This document shows, in pieces, positions 12,830 to 24,005 of a DNA stretch of 64,000 bases (position 1 is its first letter; every line of letters begins with the position of its first letter). The stretch comes from Nectonema munidae (lineage: Eukaryota > Nematomorpha > Nectonematoida > Nectonematidae), in assembly GCA_030549495.1 (NCBI GenBank), contig JAUIRK010000875.1:771501-835500 (forward strand). Reading direction: 5' to 3'. The translations under genes were made by a program, and so were the position numbers. The notes under the pieces are model-generated. The model ran no database searches, was not told the origin of the DNA, and saw nothing but the letters and a program-made list of their open reading frames with translations.

Positions 12830-13910
12830 TGTTTTGCTTACAATTTCATTTACAGCTTGAAGCATGTACTTCATTACTTATATACTTTATATGGTACCTA
12901 ATTTTCCACTTCATTCTAAACTGGTACTTTCATCAGAAATTCATTGTATGCAATCTATGTTTGTAACAAAATTTTCCACTTCATTCTAAACTGGTACTTT
13001 CATCAGAAATTCATTGTATGCAATCTATGTTTGTAACAACTTTTTTCAGAGATTTATTTACCTCAGAATTTACGCGATTTCAGAGTTTTTTATGAAGAGA
13101 ATCTCTTTGTTGATCTTAATTTTTTTTATCAATATCATGTGTTGTAGTATAATGTGACATGAACAGAAATCAGCCTGGAGGATATTTGCTAAATAATCCT
13201 TTTTCAAAATTCGTGTTCTCCATGAAAACATTCATAATACTCTTTTTTTATTTACAAAAGAATTTCCACCTTTATAATTTAAAAGACTCTTGCTTTCATA
13301 ACGAAGGAAATAATTGGTCAAATTCGATGCCAACTATAATTTTTTTAAGAATAGCTATATCTTCACATGTTGGTATCTGTCATAGTTATGGTAACTCTTA
13401 ATATTTTAAAATTTTCAATTACTTTTTTTGTTAATTGATGATTGAAATATTGACTAACAAGATAAAGGTTTACAGATTTTGGATTCACAAAGGAGGAGCT
13501 TCTTTTCACGGCCAAGATGTTTTTTTCAAATTCCCAATACTAGATTTTTACACCGTCTCTTAGTTCTTTGGAAAACGGTATATCTTCTGTGTAGATAAGT
13601 TACATACTTGTTTCTTAAAACTATATAGCTCTTCGAAGGACTACTACGTCGACAATATAAAAGCATTTTATTAAACGAGATACTATTTCATTTTTCTTAT
13701 GGTCATGCGTTCTCATTTCAATGTGCCATCATTTCTCTTACTTCTCTCATACTCAAATATTTGTACTATAATAAATACCGATTTTGAGAAAAAAACTTGA
13801 CAAATGATTTTTTGGAAGAAAAATTTATTTTTACCAATTCGATTGACATTCACCCCATTTTTACACTGTAATGACCAAAAAGGAGTACAAAAATAAAAAA
13901 CATACACAAT
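12830..13910 (-). mobile_element. Decayed hAT-like element, minus strand
   Basis: This stretch is homologous at the DNA level to 37.6-38.86 kb. Compare CACATGTTGGTATCTG with CACATATTGGCATCTG, and GAGGAGCTTCTTTTCAC with GAGGAACTTCTTTTTAA, in the same order and spacing. The better-preserved second copy reads as a ZBED5/FAM200-type hAT transposase on the minus strand, so I assign this copy to the same family. No frame here is long or recognisable alone, and ends were not found. Confidence 0.45.
12900..13039. repeat. Perfect 70-bp tandem duplication
   Basis: Two adjacent identical 70-bp units (12,900-12,969 and 12,970-13,039), each running from AATTTTCCACTTCATTC to CTATGTTTGTAACAA. Identity of the copies within otherwise decayed DNA points to a recent duplication, or to an assembly artefact. 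Confidence 0.95.
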
Positions 13911-14753
13911 ATTGTATTAAAATATTATTTTAAATTTGAATGATAATTTTAGTAAGAATTTTATCCTCATTCAAAATTTTAATTCTGGTTTTCACAAAAA
14001 AAAACAAATTTTATGGATTGACTTTTTTGAGAAAATTTTTTTTTTTTTCGAATTTTTTTTCTTCGAAATTTCAAACTTTATTGATAATCTCCTGGAATAA
14101 CTAACTTTGGGTGTAAAACAAACCGAAAATCTACTAGAATGAATGAAGTTAGATCAATCGGTAAACTTTTTTCTAAGTGTAGTGAGTGACAGTATATTTT
14201 CATCTATTTGTCAATTGTAAATTGGGTGTGGGTTTAAAAAAACTAAAAAATTCCTTGTAAATTAGTTTGAGTAATTTCATTTAATTTTGATTTGCTACAA
14301 ACCTACGTTAAAATAGTTATAATCAAAGTATTATTTCCTTTTTAATATGTAATATGGTTTAAAGCGAGTCGCATCTTGTCGAAAGAATTAATAAAACATC
14401 AGCTACATCTTGTAATTATGTTTTCCAGGAAACATTAGCAAAGATATACTTAAGTCTTAAGATAATGTTCTGAAGAAGAGCAAGTTCAAACCATTCTCTC
14501 ATTTACCTCAATCACAAAGTAACGAAGTGATGTAATGTATGATAAATGTGAATTCTTTCTTATTATGAATTTGTGAAAGATGATACAACAAGAGTTATCA
14601 TGCTGTACTTCGCAAAAGCTCTCATAAATTTTAAAAGAAAATCATATATGTTGTGAATATGCGATATGAAAGTAGCTGTGATGTAATGTAGTATATAATG
14701 ACATGTAGACTGTAGAGTGTGTTTATCCTAGACTACGATACCTGAATAGAGAT

Positions 14754-14985
14754 TAGACACTGAGCTTTCTGAATGCTTTAGAGATAAATCAACGTGGTTG
14801 TGTATCATCACACCTTATGAAAGAGGAAAGTGTGGAGTTGATGAGAAGAAGCGCTTCTATCTGGGGTGCACAGAAGCACAGATTGCGAAGCAGAAACCGT
14901 TGTGAGCAACTGAAGCTTGATTTGTGCACGGGGCGGGTGCAGGTAGAGGGAAAGCCTGAATATTCTGAAGTGAATAACTGTCAAA
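14754..14985. other. GC-richer island, unassigned
   Basis: A patch clearly richer in G+C than the surroundings, open for about 65-70 codons on both strands, with a CAG/GTAGAG junction on the plus strand near 14,941. It could be an exon or a promoter-proximal segment of a host gene. I recognise no protein family in any frame. Confidence 0.3.
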
Positions 14986-16102
14986 TAAGAAACAGTTTTT
15001 CTTTCAGTATATAGCATTTTGTTACTTGAAACATCTTTTTTTTCTCTTTTTAGTTAGATACTCCTATAGCGGTTTTAACAAAACTTTGGAAACTAGCTTA
15101 ATTCAAGATATTTGAACAAATTTTATTAAATTTATTTAGTTTTTTTTCACTATATTAAAATCTAAATATTTGCATAAATAAAGTTCTTCTATTTGAGAAC
15201 ATTTAGAAGGTTTTCTATTTCTGAACAATCAAATTGAAGTATTCAAAAGATTGAAAGATGGATCAACCTACTTTATTAGCATTATTTACTTTTATAGTTC
15301 TTAGTTTCAGTCTGTTATGTCCACTTTGAGCGAAATATCTGCATGTAAGAAGAATATTACACAACACCCACATTAGCATGACGCTGTATCAAAATTGAGA
15401 CATTTAAAACGGATAGTAATTTTAGATAGTATATATAAAAAAAGAACTAATTAACTCAATATGAATATCAGTTAGTTAATTAATATTAAATTGTATTTTC
15501 TACCACGCAATGAATCCCATATAAGAAATTTAAGCTAAACAGTGTGTTAAATTACTCTGCTTTATACACTAGGCAATGGGTTAGACCAGATATAAGTTCT
15601 GTCGAATATACATTCGAGTCATCGGTAACATCCCATATTTTTTTATAGAAAATTGATGAAAGGACGTGTGAAATATATTTCATACATTGCGAATTCCTCT
15701 CCATCACAACACATAAGACTCATACAGTGTTTTAGATCCCCTTTTTTTAAAATTGTTACTTGAAAAAGGCATGAAGTTGTGGCGAAATTAATTGTATTTT
15801 TGATAAACTCCTGTTCCTACACCTTATTCTCTAAGGCTTTTTTAGAACGAAGCGGAAACAATTCAATGTTATAATTTAACATAGTATCTCCATATTTTTA
15901 TAATCATTGTTAAAAAAATATCATGAATAATTTTATCATACCGATATTTATTTAGCTCATTTTTTTGCACGTCTATACTTGAAATTATTGACATACTTAA
16001 AAATTGATGAAACAAAAAAAACGTAAAATAGTAATGAAATAAAAAATGTAATTTTTTACTCCGTGATGTTCAAAAAATTAGAAAGGTTAAGTAAGGAAAA
16101 TG

Positions 16103-16225
16103 GGTAAAGGTAACGTAGGGTGTTTTCATCGAGGAGGCATAATTGCGCTGCTTGTACCGAATTATGGGGAAAGTCGGTATGATGTGGGATCTAACTCAAT
16201 ACCTTGAGTTATCGAAACCCAGTAT
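16103..16225 (-). mobile_element. tRNA-derived SINE, family A, copy 2
   Basis: Matches the family A copies at 47.6 and 58.1 kb from GGTAAAGGTAACG through TGTTTTCATCGAGGAGGC to ATCGAAACCCAGTA. The B box is degraded: the plus strand has GATCTAACTC where other copies have GATCGAACCC. This indicates an old copy unlikely to be transcribed. Confidence 0.65.
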
Positions 16226-17099
16226 ATAAGAAATCTTTTTTAATTAAGCTCTGAAGTTCTTTCTTATACTAAGAAGTGGTTCCTCACGAAAAATCATGAA
16301 ATTCGGCATCTGAATAAAATATAAATGTGTAGAATTTAATGTAAAAATTTCGTGCTTTTTGGAGTGACTCTACCCAAAAATATTTAAAAAAAACAGTCAA
16401 CCGCATGTTCTAGACACGTTAAAGTGAAATTGCTATGATTTTGGCAGACAAATTTTTCATGGGCCAGTTTTCTTTCAAGCATCCCTTATTTGAATTGTTT
16501 CTTCAATTCAACTTCAAATATTTTGGAAAAAAGAAAGATGGACCTGGGTTTCATTGTAAATAACAAATCAAAAATGTTTATCACGACTTTTAGTAATCTT
16601 CATTCGTCAAAAAACGCGTTCGCAAACGCATAATATATTTGTAGTAAAAAAATGAATTTTGAGTTTACATATTCCACGGATAAAATGTTGTCTACTATAA
16701 GAACTATATATCACAATTCAATTCTGTTAATTATACTTGTATAGCGCTATACACTCCTCAGAATATCATCAAGGTTAGCAGAGAATATAAGGGTCAAGAA
16801 ATGGGAGTAATTTTCATTGCATTTGATTAAATCCAAGAGCTTAATTTGTTATAAGTGAAAACAACATTGTAAACATACAAAGAAAGTCTGTTTAAAAGAT
16901 AAAATTGAATTGTCATCTTCGCATCTCATTATTATGCAATAATGAAAATCTTTTGACGACCAGATGAAACTATCTCGGCAGGTGTATTATTCAATACAAA
17001 ATATTTTGAAACAAAGACTCCATTTGAGATATAAAAGGTTTGAATGGCATTTCTTTGCAAACTAAAAGTTTACTTTATTTATTTTGAAAGACCAACCTT

Positions 17100-17400
17100 A
17101 AAGAAATGAAGCGAGAAACAACGCTGAATGGATGAATGCCTGCATCACAGGTAAACTGACAGAATTTATAATAAGCTAAGCCTTTGTATCCCATAATTAA
17201 GGTATTAAATGGAGTCTCACACTCTTGCCATTACTACGACATTAGTGGCAAGGCAAACAACACAGAGCAATGGAATTAAATAATGGCAGCATGCATGCTT
17301 GCTTTGTTCCCTCAACAGAGTAAACATTCTTCATAGAGTGAGTATGCGCGCGCATAGCGCGAGAAGGATGAAGTGTCACAATATACGGAGAAGAATATAT
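17100..17400. other. Less AT-rich segment with GC palindrome, unassigned
   Basis: Lower A+T than its flanks, with a palindromic ATGCGCGCGCAT near 17,345 followed by AGCGCG, and a CATCACAG/GTAAAC splice-donor-like junction near 17,150. It may be regulatory DNA or an untranslated exon. No protein match is recognised. Confidence 0.25.
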
Positions 17401-18782
17401 ATTATGATGGAAAAAATATCTACAATTTGATTACTATTTATTAAAAAAAATTAACTTGACTTAATATCCAAGCTATGGAGCATCAGTAGCTTCCTATATT
17501 TAAAAATATAGTATGTTTGATTGACAAATTAAAGTTAGAATTATATGAAAACGTTGATTGAAGGTCATTTTTAGTTTAATAAACAAGCATATCATTTTTT
17601 GAAATGATACACTCGAAAAAAGATATATTTTGTTCTTTTCATATTTTTATAATTTACCATTTGAAAACGAACTTACACTTTCAAATTGGGTTTTTATTAT
17701 ATAAAAGTAATACTTCGTTTCCGGGTGATTCGTCAAAAGGATATTTGGTAGAATAGCATTTTTGTCGAATGATTGCTGAAAATTATTTCTACTCTATCTA
17801 TATATGTATTAGTGTATGTATATACATTGAAGTTATAATTGTTGAAAAGAGTTTTTACTTCAGATTTTTGTAAAAGGGACTTTAACATATTAAAATAAAA
17901 TGGCAAGTAGCAGCCACCATATGTTTTTCAGTGTGAGAAAAACGTTAGTTCCACTTACTAACTAAATTACTAAGGGCTCGTTGTTCAATTAATGTGATCT
18001 TCAAGCTAACATTCGATCGATAGTTGTCTGTAGCTCGCAATTAACAAGTAGACGAGAGTTTCAGATCTCACCTAGAAAGTCTCAAAAAGTCTACTAAAGC
18101 GGGATAGAAAAGTAAAATTGATGGGCTTCAAGAGCCGGAACTGATTTCTCAGAGAGTTTCATTTAAAGATGGTGATTGAACAAGATAATTTACGATTTCG
18201 AATTGATGTATATAATACTTAGGGTGTATTTTCATAAAGAAAACACGGCCTTTGAAACTAAGATGCTTTGCTATATTCCAACTAGTTTTTCAATATCCCT
18301 GTTTCCAGCACTAATTTTGCTAAATGGGGTTGATCGATTTTTCATTTGATTGTTTGACCCTCATCCACAATTTCGATCATTTATAACTGATAGTTTTTAC
18401 AATTTAAAATATGTTCCTTTCAGTGCCATATGATTTTTTAATCTTTTGCTATAAATAAATTCACAAAGAAAAAGGGAAAATTGATTTGTTTAAATTTTGG
18501 TGAAAAGGTTCCATTGAAAGATAAAAAAAGAGTAATCAATTTTCGATTTTAAAAAGATCCAATTTTATACTCCCTGTTGGCAAATGGCAGAGATTCTGTA
18601 ACTTCGTTCCGGTTTTGTATGGAAGAAAATGGAACGAGTTTAATAAATAAAATTTTAACTCAAAAATCTTTTGTGTATATTTTTTGCGGTTGGATGATCT
18701 CGAATATGATTGGTCTATTTTATATCAATCAAAAATTATTTCAACTAATAAAGATCATTCCATAGACAAACAGACGCTAGAG

Positions 18783-19229
18783 TAGTGGTTCCCAACCTTT
18801 TTTATCCCGTTCCCCCTTTTTCAGTCACTTTTTTACCTGTGGACCCCTACAACTGAATAGTTTGAGCTAACAAATTTAATCAAAGATTTTTATGCAAAAA
18901 ATTATTGTAATCATCTTATTAAATGGTATGCTTATTCATAGGAAATCAGAGAAATCGTAAAGCCTGACATAAAATGTGAATAAAATTTTTTTCCAATTAA
19001 AATATAAATTTTTCAAAAATATTGTAACTAATAAAAAGCATACATAAAGATTCAAAATATAAAACTTTAAAAAAGGGAAGAAAATATTTATTTAAAAAAG
19101 CTCTGAATATATATATATTTATATTGATTTGGAAAATACAAGTATATTAAAGATTAAGCATAAGTAGTTTGAAGTAGAATTTCCATGGACCCCTTGAAAT
19201 TCTTCCATGGACCCGGTTGGGAACCACTG
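18783..19229. mobile_element. Non-autonomous hAT element (MITE)
   Basis: Termini TAGTGGTTCCCAACC and GGTTGGGAACCACTG form inverted repeats of about 15 bp with one mismatch at the outer base. Flanking target duplications are CGCTAGAG (18,775-18,782) and TGCTAGAG (19,230-19,237), 7 of 8 matching. Both ends are followed by GACCC-type sequence, common in animal hAT termini. There is no coding capacity, so it would depend on a hAT transposase elsewhere. Confidence 0.85.
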
Positions 19230-19483
19230 TGCTAGAGTATTAAATTAGTAACCGGAGAATTGTATCCAGAAGACAAAAGTGTCCAGATAGAAAGAGCTAT
19301 CATTGCTTCGTAATTGACTAGTGAAATTGTCTTAAGTGCATAGCAAGATAGTGGTCACTTTTCGCCTAGAACCTTAAATTATATACCGTACCTGGGAAAA
19401 ATGATGTATAAGGGGGCGTTGAGTAGAAAATTTTGAGAAACACTGCAGTCTAAAATAAAGATTGACGCATAGAAAGTAGAGAT

Positions 19484-19489
19484 TTTATT
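19484..19489 (-). promoter_or_regulatory. Candidate poly(A) signal for the GalNAc-transferase
   Basis: AATAAA on the minus strand, about 540 nt past the stop of the gene at 20,025-21,812. The stretch between (19,490-20,024) would be its 3' untranslated region; it contains a run of 13 G on the plus strand near 19,957. Assignment is by position only. Confidence 0.35.
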
Positions 19490-20024
19490 TCTTCTCAACA
19501 ATTTCGTTTGCCAAATATAGTAAGCAAGTGTGCACTATGAAAGAAATAACAGATTTATATTTTTTCAATAAACAAGTAAAAAACAAATTGTAAAATATGT
19601 GAAATTTTAAAAAGTGCATAAAATCGGTGATATTATAATAATAATAATAATACGCAAATATGACTATATACTTTCGTGAAGTTTGTAAATAATAATGAAA
19701 ACAAGGATATGAGAAGATGAATTGTGAATATGATTGAAATAAAAATTTAAATAGTAAAGGGAGTATTTTTGGGCAGACGCATCTCGGCTCTGCAATTTGG
19801 CAAAGGTATAAATAAAAAACGGAGTTGGAAGCAAAAGCATTCCAACTGCTTCCATGTTCCTTGACACGCGTCGTCTCACATGTGATAGTAGAACAAGGGA
19901 GTAAAATATACATTGTAAAAATAGGATGCATTGGTTGGCAAGAATTTGCACTAGAGGGGGGGGGGGGGGATCTGCATAAAACAGGGTTAAAGCTTTTGAA
20001 GAAGAGGAAAACGATGGCGTGGAT

Positions 20025-21812
20025 TTAAGGGGTTTGTGGTGGCAAAAACGGGTCTGTATCCTTTTTCCATACTTGATGATTTGACGGTGAATTTGGGGAG
20101 CAGAGCGCCACTTCTAACTCCTTTGAACGAATATCGCGAATCTGCAAACACAAGCCTGTTCCAAGATTGACAAGATGCATCAGTGCTCTATCATAAGACC
20201 ACTTCATGAAGCTCTCTTTGCCTGAAGACAGTTCAGAGCAGGTGATGAAGCGCACTGATTTGTCCGAATTCCACGCAACAACACACTTGTCGTTATTCAC
20301 CAGGAAGCCTTTTTTATTCAGCATAAAAATTTGATTGCCACCTTGATTGTGGCAGGAAAAAATTTTGAGCTTCGTCTCGGATTCGTCTTTGTCTAAGTCA
20401 AGGCAATACTTTCCATTTTTAAAATAACCCAAATATTCATAGTCGACAGGGAGTGTATTTTCAGGGAAAACATTCTGCAGGTACCAAGCAAAGGACTTGC
20501 AGTTTAGTTTTTTGCGCAGTTCTAAGCGATCTGAAATGTCGCCGTAAGGCTTTTTTGCAATGAGAGGGTTGAATTTTTGCCAAAAATATTTGAATTCGTC
20601 GAGCCAAACGTAGACCACTCGATTCATATTTTTGTGCAAGATTTTGGCTGTGCCTCCAGGATACACGTAAGGAGCCTTTTTGCGAAAGACGTGACCAACT
20701 CGTGAACAAGGAATAATTTCTAGACTTCCTCCACACATCCAAACTCGAAAAGAAATCTCTAAATTTTCACTACCCCAAATCTCCATGCCTTCATCGTAAG
20801 AGCCGATGTGATAGAAGTAATCCTTATCTATTGAAAAAAGACCCCCTGCTATCGTTGGCGTGCGAATAGGAACACTTCTTTCGTTATTTCTTCGCTCGTT
20901 TTCTCTTTGAGAAATGGTGTACCAGCGAAAGTTCAGCTTCCAATTGAATCCACCCCACAAAAGATCAGAAGCAGTTTCATACTGAAAGTTCTCACTTGAA
21001 ATAACATCAATGATGGGAGCTACAATGCGCGTATTGTCTTCGTGAATCCTAGCTAACAGTGGCTCCAGCCATCCATACATCACTTCACAATGAGCATCTA
21101 AAAATGTAAGAACGTCGCCTTGAGCCAACCTCGCTCCAATCAGCCTGGCTTTCACCAAGCCTATTCGATCAGGATTTTCGATCAAATGAACTTTGGTGGA
21201 AGTGATCGTATTCAAGTAGTCGGAGAGAGGGCGCTTAAGATGGTCTTGTGTACTGGCATCATCCACTAGTATGATTTCTTTCAGGAGTTCGGCTGGCGAT
21301 CTATCAATGATGGAATGGATGTTTCTCAAGAGGGTTGTCCAAGCTTCGTTGTGAAAAATAATTATGACCGAAGTAGAAGGCAGATTATAGGGATACTTGA
21401 TGCTGAAGCAATTGAAATCGCGATTATCGTTTAACGTTCGATTCAATGGAATCAAATCGGAAGCAACGATATTAAATTCGTTGATTGCGTACTTGTGTTT
21501 GGACAAATTTTTGAGATTTTCAGGAATCGCAACTCCAGATCCTAAGGCACCTTTATAATATGGACCAGAAAAAACCACTTTGGGAATAATACGAAACTCT
21601 ATATTATCTTCATATATCACAGTCTTTTTGGAGGATTGAAAGAAATTAAACTTTGGATTAATGTTAGGATGCGGTGTAGAAAGTATATGCGAAGCATTCT
21701 TTGGCAAGTAAATGGCCTTATCTTCAGTATAAAGCATAAGTAAAAAAACGTAAACAAGGAGCCATAACAATGAAGTTAAAAAAAATGTAAAATAGCTAAA
21801 CCGTTGCTTCAT
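20025..21812 (-). CDS. Polypeptide N-acetylgalactosaminyltransferase (GT27), intronless
   Basis: Type II Golgi membrane enzyme that starts mucin-type O-glycosylation by moving GalNAc from UDP-GalNAc onto Ser/Thr. The 595-residue reading frame has a short cytosolic end, a membrane anchor at about residues 9-28, a stem, then the catalytic domain from about residue 140 (SVIIIFHNEAWTTLLRNIHS). The Mn2+-binding D-x-H is LDAHCE with D239. The Gal/GalNAc-transferase motif is WGSENLEISFRVW from W346, followed by CSRVGHVFRK. A ricin-type lectin domain occupies about residues 465-595 with three repeats: YCLDLD, KCVVAW and LCLQIRD. The last has QVW, but the first has GGNQIF where tryptophan is usual. 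Length is normal for the family (about 560-630). The ATG is supported by the anchor directly after it. No intron interrupts it, which is unusual for animal members and suggests a retrocopy or intron loss. Which paralogue it is cannot be settled by eye; the catalytic part looks closest to the GALNT1/13 group. Confidence 0.95.
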   Translation of the reverse strand: MKQRFSYFTFFLTSLLWLLVYVFLLMLYTEDKAIYLPKNASHILSTPHPNINPKFNFFQSSKKTVIYEDNIEFRIIPKVVFSGPYYKGALGSGVAIPENLKNLSKHKYAINEFNIVASDLIPLNRTLNDNRDFNCFSIKYPYNLPSTSVIIIFHNEAWTTLLRNIHSIIDRSPAELLKEIILVDDASTQDHLKRPLSDYLNTITSTKVHLIENPDRIGLVKARLIGARLAQGDVLTFLDAHCEVMYGWLEPLLARIHEDNTRIVAPIIDVISSENFQYETASDLLWGGFNWKLNFRWYTISQRENERRNNERSVPIRTPTIAGGLFSIDKDYFYHIGSYDEGMEIWGSENLEISFRVWMCGGSLEIIPCSRVGHVFRKKAPYVYPGGTAKILHKNMNRVVYVWLDEFKYFWQKFNPLIAKKPYGDISDRLELRKKLNCKSFAWYLQNVFPENTLPVDYEYLGYFKNGKYCLDLDKDESETKLKIFSCHNQGGNQIFMLNKKGFLVNNDKCVVAWNSDKSVRFITCSELSSGKESFMKWSYDRALMHLVNLGTGLCLQIRDIRSKELEVALCSPNSPSNHQVWKKDTDPFLPPQTP

Positions 21813-21995
21813 ATAAACACGAAAAAGAGCAAGAACGTTCTAAACAAATACAAATAGACAAAGTATTATGAAGCAGAAAGATGATCCAATATCTTTACGT
21901 GGATCGGATCAGGGTATTGGGATATCTACGAAAAATAGGCTGACATCGCATCTAGGCTAAATCCCATAATTAGGAAGCAAGGTGCAGGGGAGACT

Positions 21996-22202
21996 TCAGG
22001 TACAAGCGTATCTAAACAAAGTAAAGAAAATATGGTGATAGACTTTCAAATGCTCAAGGCTGATAACGACAGTAATTAATTGTGATAAAAGCTTTTCTAA
22101 GTAAAGATATGAAATAAAGCACATCTCAAGGCCAGTAAAATCGTGTTCCATTAGCCCCCAGAACAAAAATACCAGTACCGCCGAGGCAAAAGTTTCTGCC
22201 AT
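21996..22202 (-). other. Unassigned 68-codon open frame upstream of the GalNAc-transferase
   Basis: Starts with ATG and a hydrophobic stretch (AVLVFLFWGL), ends 184 bp before the GalNAc-transferase ATG on the same strand. It could be a small gene, a first exon or 5' leader sequence. I do not recognise it; the AVLVFLFWG run is vaguely like the start of small multi-pass membrane proteins but that is not enough for a call. Confidence 0.2.
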
Positions 22203-22324
22203 GTTCTATTTTACTATGAAAAAAGTTTTTAATGACAACGTCAAAATTCAGCTTCATCAGTTGCGATAGCAATTTTAGAGTTTTCTCTCATTTCTGATAA
22301 CGGAAGTGTATTTTATACAGAGTT

Positions 22325-23080
22325 GATGAGTTGGAATTTTTTTTTGCGATTCCGATAAATAAAAATTTTCACTCCCGACTCCGGTACACGAACATTTCCG
22401 ACTCTGTTACACGAACATTTCCGACTCCAATTCCGACTTAGGCAAACCAAAATTTTCGACTCCAACCTCCAGAAAACATTAAATGTTAACTGTGACTTTA
22501 GCGTACATAAAGCGTTACTTCGATTTAGACTCGAGCAATCAAATAATATTTACACTGGTTCCGATTTCTTCATTAAAAAAAAGATGGCTCCATTTTTGTA
22601 AAAATGGTCTCCAAATCAAACTTGAAATGTTTTAACTTTAAATCTAGTCTGCATAATTTGTTTAAATATCATTTTTATCTATACTGCTATTTTAATATCA
22701 ACATTAAAATGTACTTAGGTTTGAATTTTTTAGCTATAATTATTTTTACAATTTGAAAGCTCTAATAGTTAAAATTTTCTGAAATAATTCTTTATGAAAT
22801 TAATACCTAACTATGTTACAAATAAAAAATATGATTCAAAAATTAAAAATTTATTAGAAATTATTTCTTAAAAAAAGTATGGCTTCCAGCAAATCTTCTT
22901 TAACTCTACTACGTAAATCTGATTTAATTATTTTGAGTGCAGAGAATAATCGCTCAATACTAATTTGGATTGGAGATAAATGCTGTTAAGCAGGGGCGCA
23001 CATGCGGGGGCGACCGCCCCCCTCCCAATGTGTTTTCAGTCTGAATGTTTTTGCGACTCCGATAAACAAACATTTTCGAC
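22325..23080 (-). mobile_element. hAT remnant with CGACTCC-rich ends
   Basis: The minus strand at 22,868-22,990 encodes ISIERLFSALKIIKSDLRS followed by VKEDLLEA, the C-terminal hAT dimerisation domain with its SxERLFS signature. The left part holds imperfect tandem copies of CGACTCCGGTACACGAACATTTC and both sides carry CGACTCCGATAAA, typical of the end regions of one hAT lineage. A second hAT-end-like sequence, CAGGGGCGCACATGCGGGGG, sits at 22,989, so more than one insertion has landed here. No complete transposase remains. Confidence 0.65.
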
Positions 23081-24005
23081 TTATTAAGAATTATAGCTAA
23101 CATGAAAAAAATCCGCGGATGAGGATGTAAAAATTTTTGCGGATGCGGATATCCAATACATCTCTAATAGGACGTAATGAGCATTCGAATACATGATAAT
23201 GTAAGATAAGAGAATTAAAGAGGGAATGCAGACTTTCGAGTATAAACATCATGGCAAGCTGCTCTGAAATTCCTATCAAAAATATTTTACAAACGATGTG
23301 AGAGCTATATAATAATAATAATCCATTGTTTCAATATGCACACAATAAGTAAGCAATGTTTATCACAGTGTTTTCTTGTAGTATTTTTGAGCAAACACAT
23401 GATGATCCACTAGATTTTCCAATCTTCTACTGTCACAGTGATTCTATTTCTCTTTCTGTCTCCTGTTTTTGTCTTCCGCTTTCTCTGCTAAAACTCAATC
23501 ACTCAAGCTCTCTTCTCTCTAATTTATATTTAGAGTTAAATTAAAAATAATTCTATTTTATCTCATTAGAAACTAGTTTTTAGCGGAATATAAGTTCAAT
23601 ATTTTCAGAACCTTTTTCCATGATAACAAAGTTCAGCTATTCAAATTAATCACAGAGATTTTTGGTAAAAATTTAGTTCCATCAATACACCAAACATTTT
23701 GCAAAAATGAAAATTTGTTTGTTTTTAAATGAGAGAAAAATAGTTTTCAATCGTTACAATTTTATATGAATGAATATTGTCAGACTCACGTTAAAAATTT
23801 TTTTCAACAAAGGTCACTTAATCTTTATCAGTACGTTTGTTGCATAACATTTGAAAACTTTAATTTTTTCAAGTCAAGAAATTTTTTATCAATAGCTATT
23901 TGGGAATGAATATTTTGACTAGCTATTCAGTTTAAAAGCAAAAATACTCTATTATATTTGAGCAGATATTTTTTATAATGTTCGATTGTTAAATTTTGTA
24001 GGTAA

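Noticed and set aside
19485-19951. 95- and 148-codon minus-strand frames after the GalNAc-transferase
   Set aside because: Low-complexity, Tyr/Phe-rich peptides lying in the likely 3' untranslated region.
21996-22202. Possible small membrane protein gene before the GalNAc-transferase
   Set aside because: Only a hydrophobic start is suggestive; the remainder matches nothing I know, so no function is claimed.
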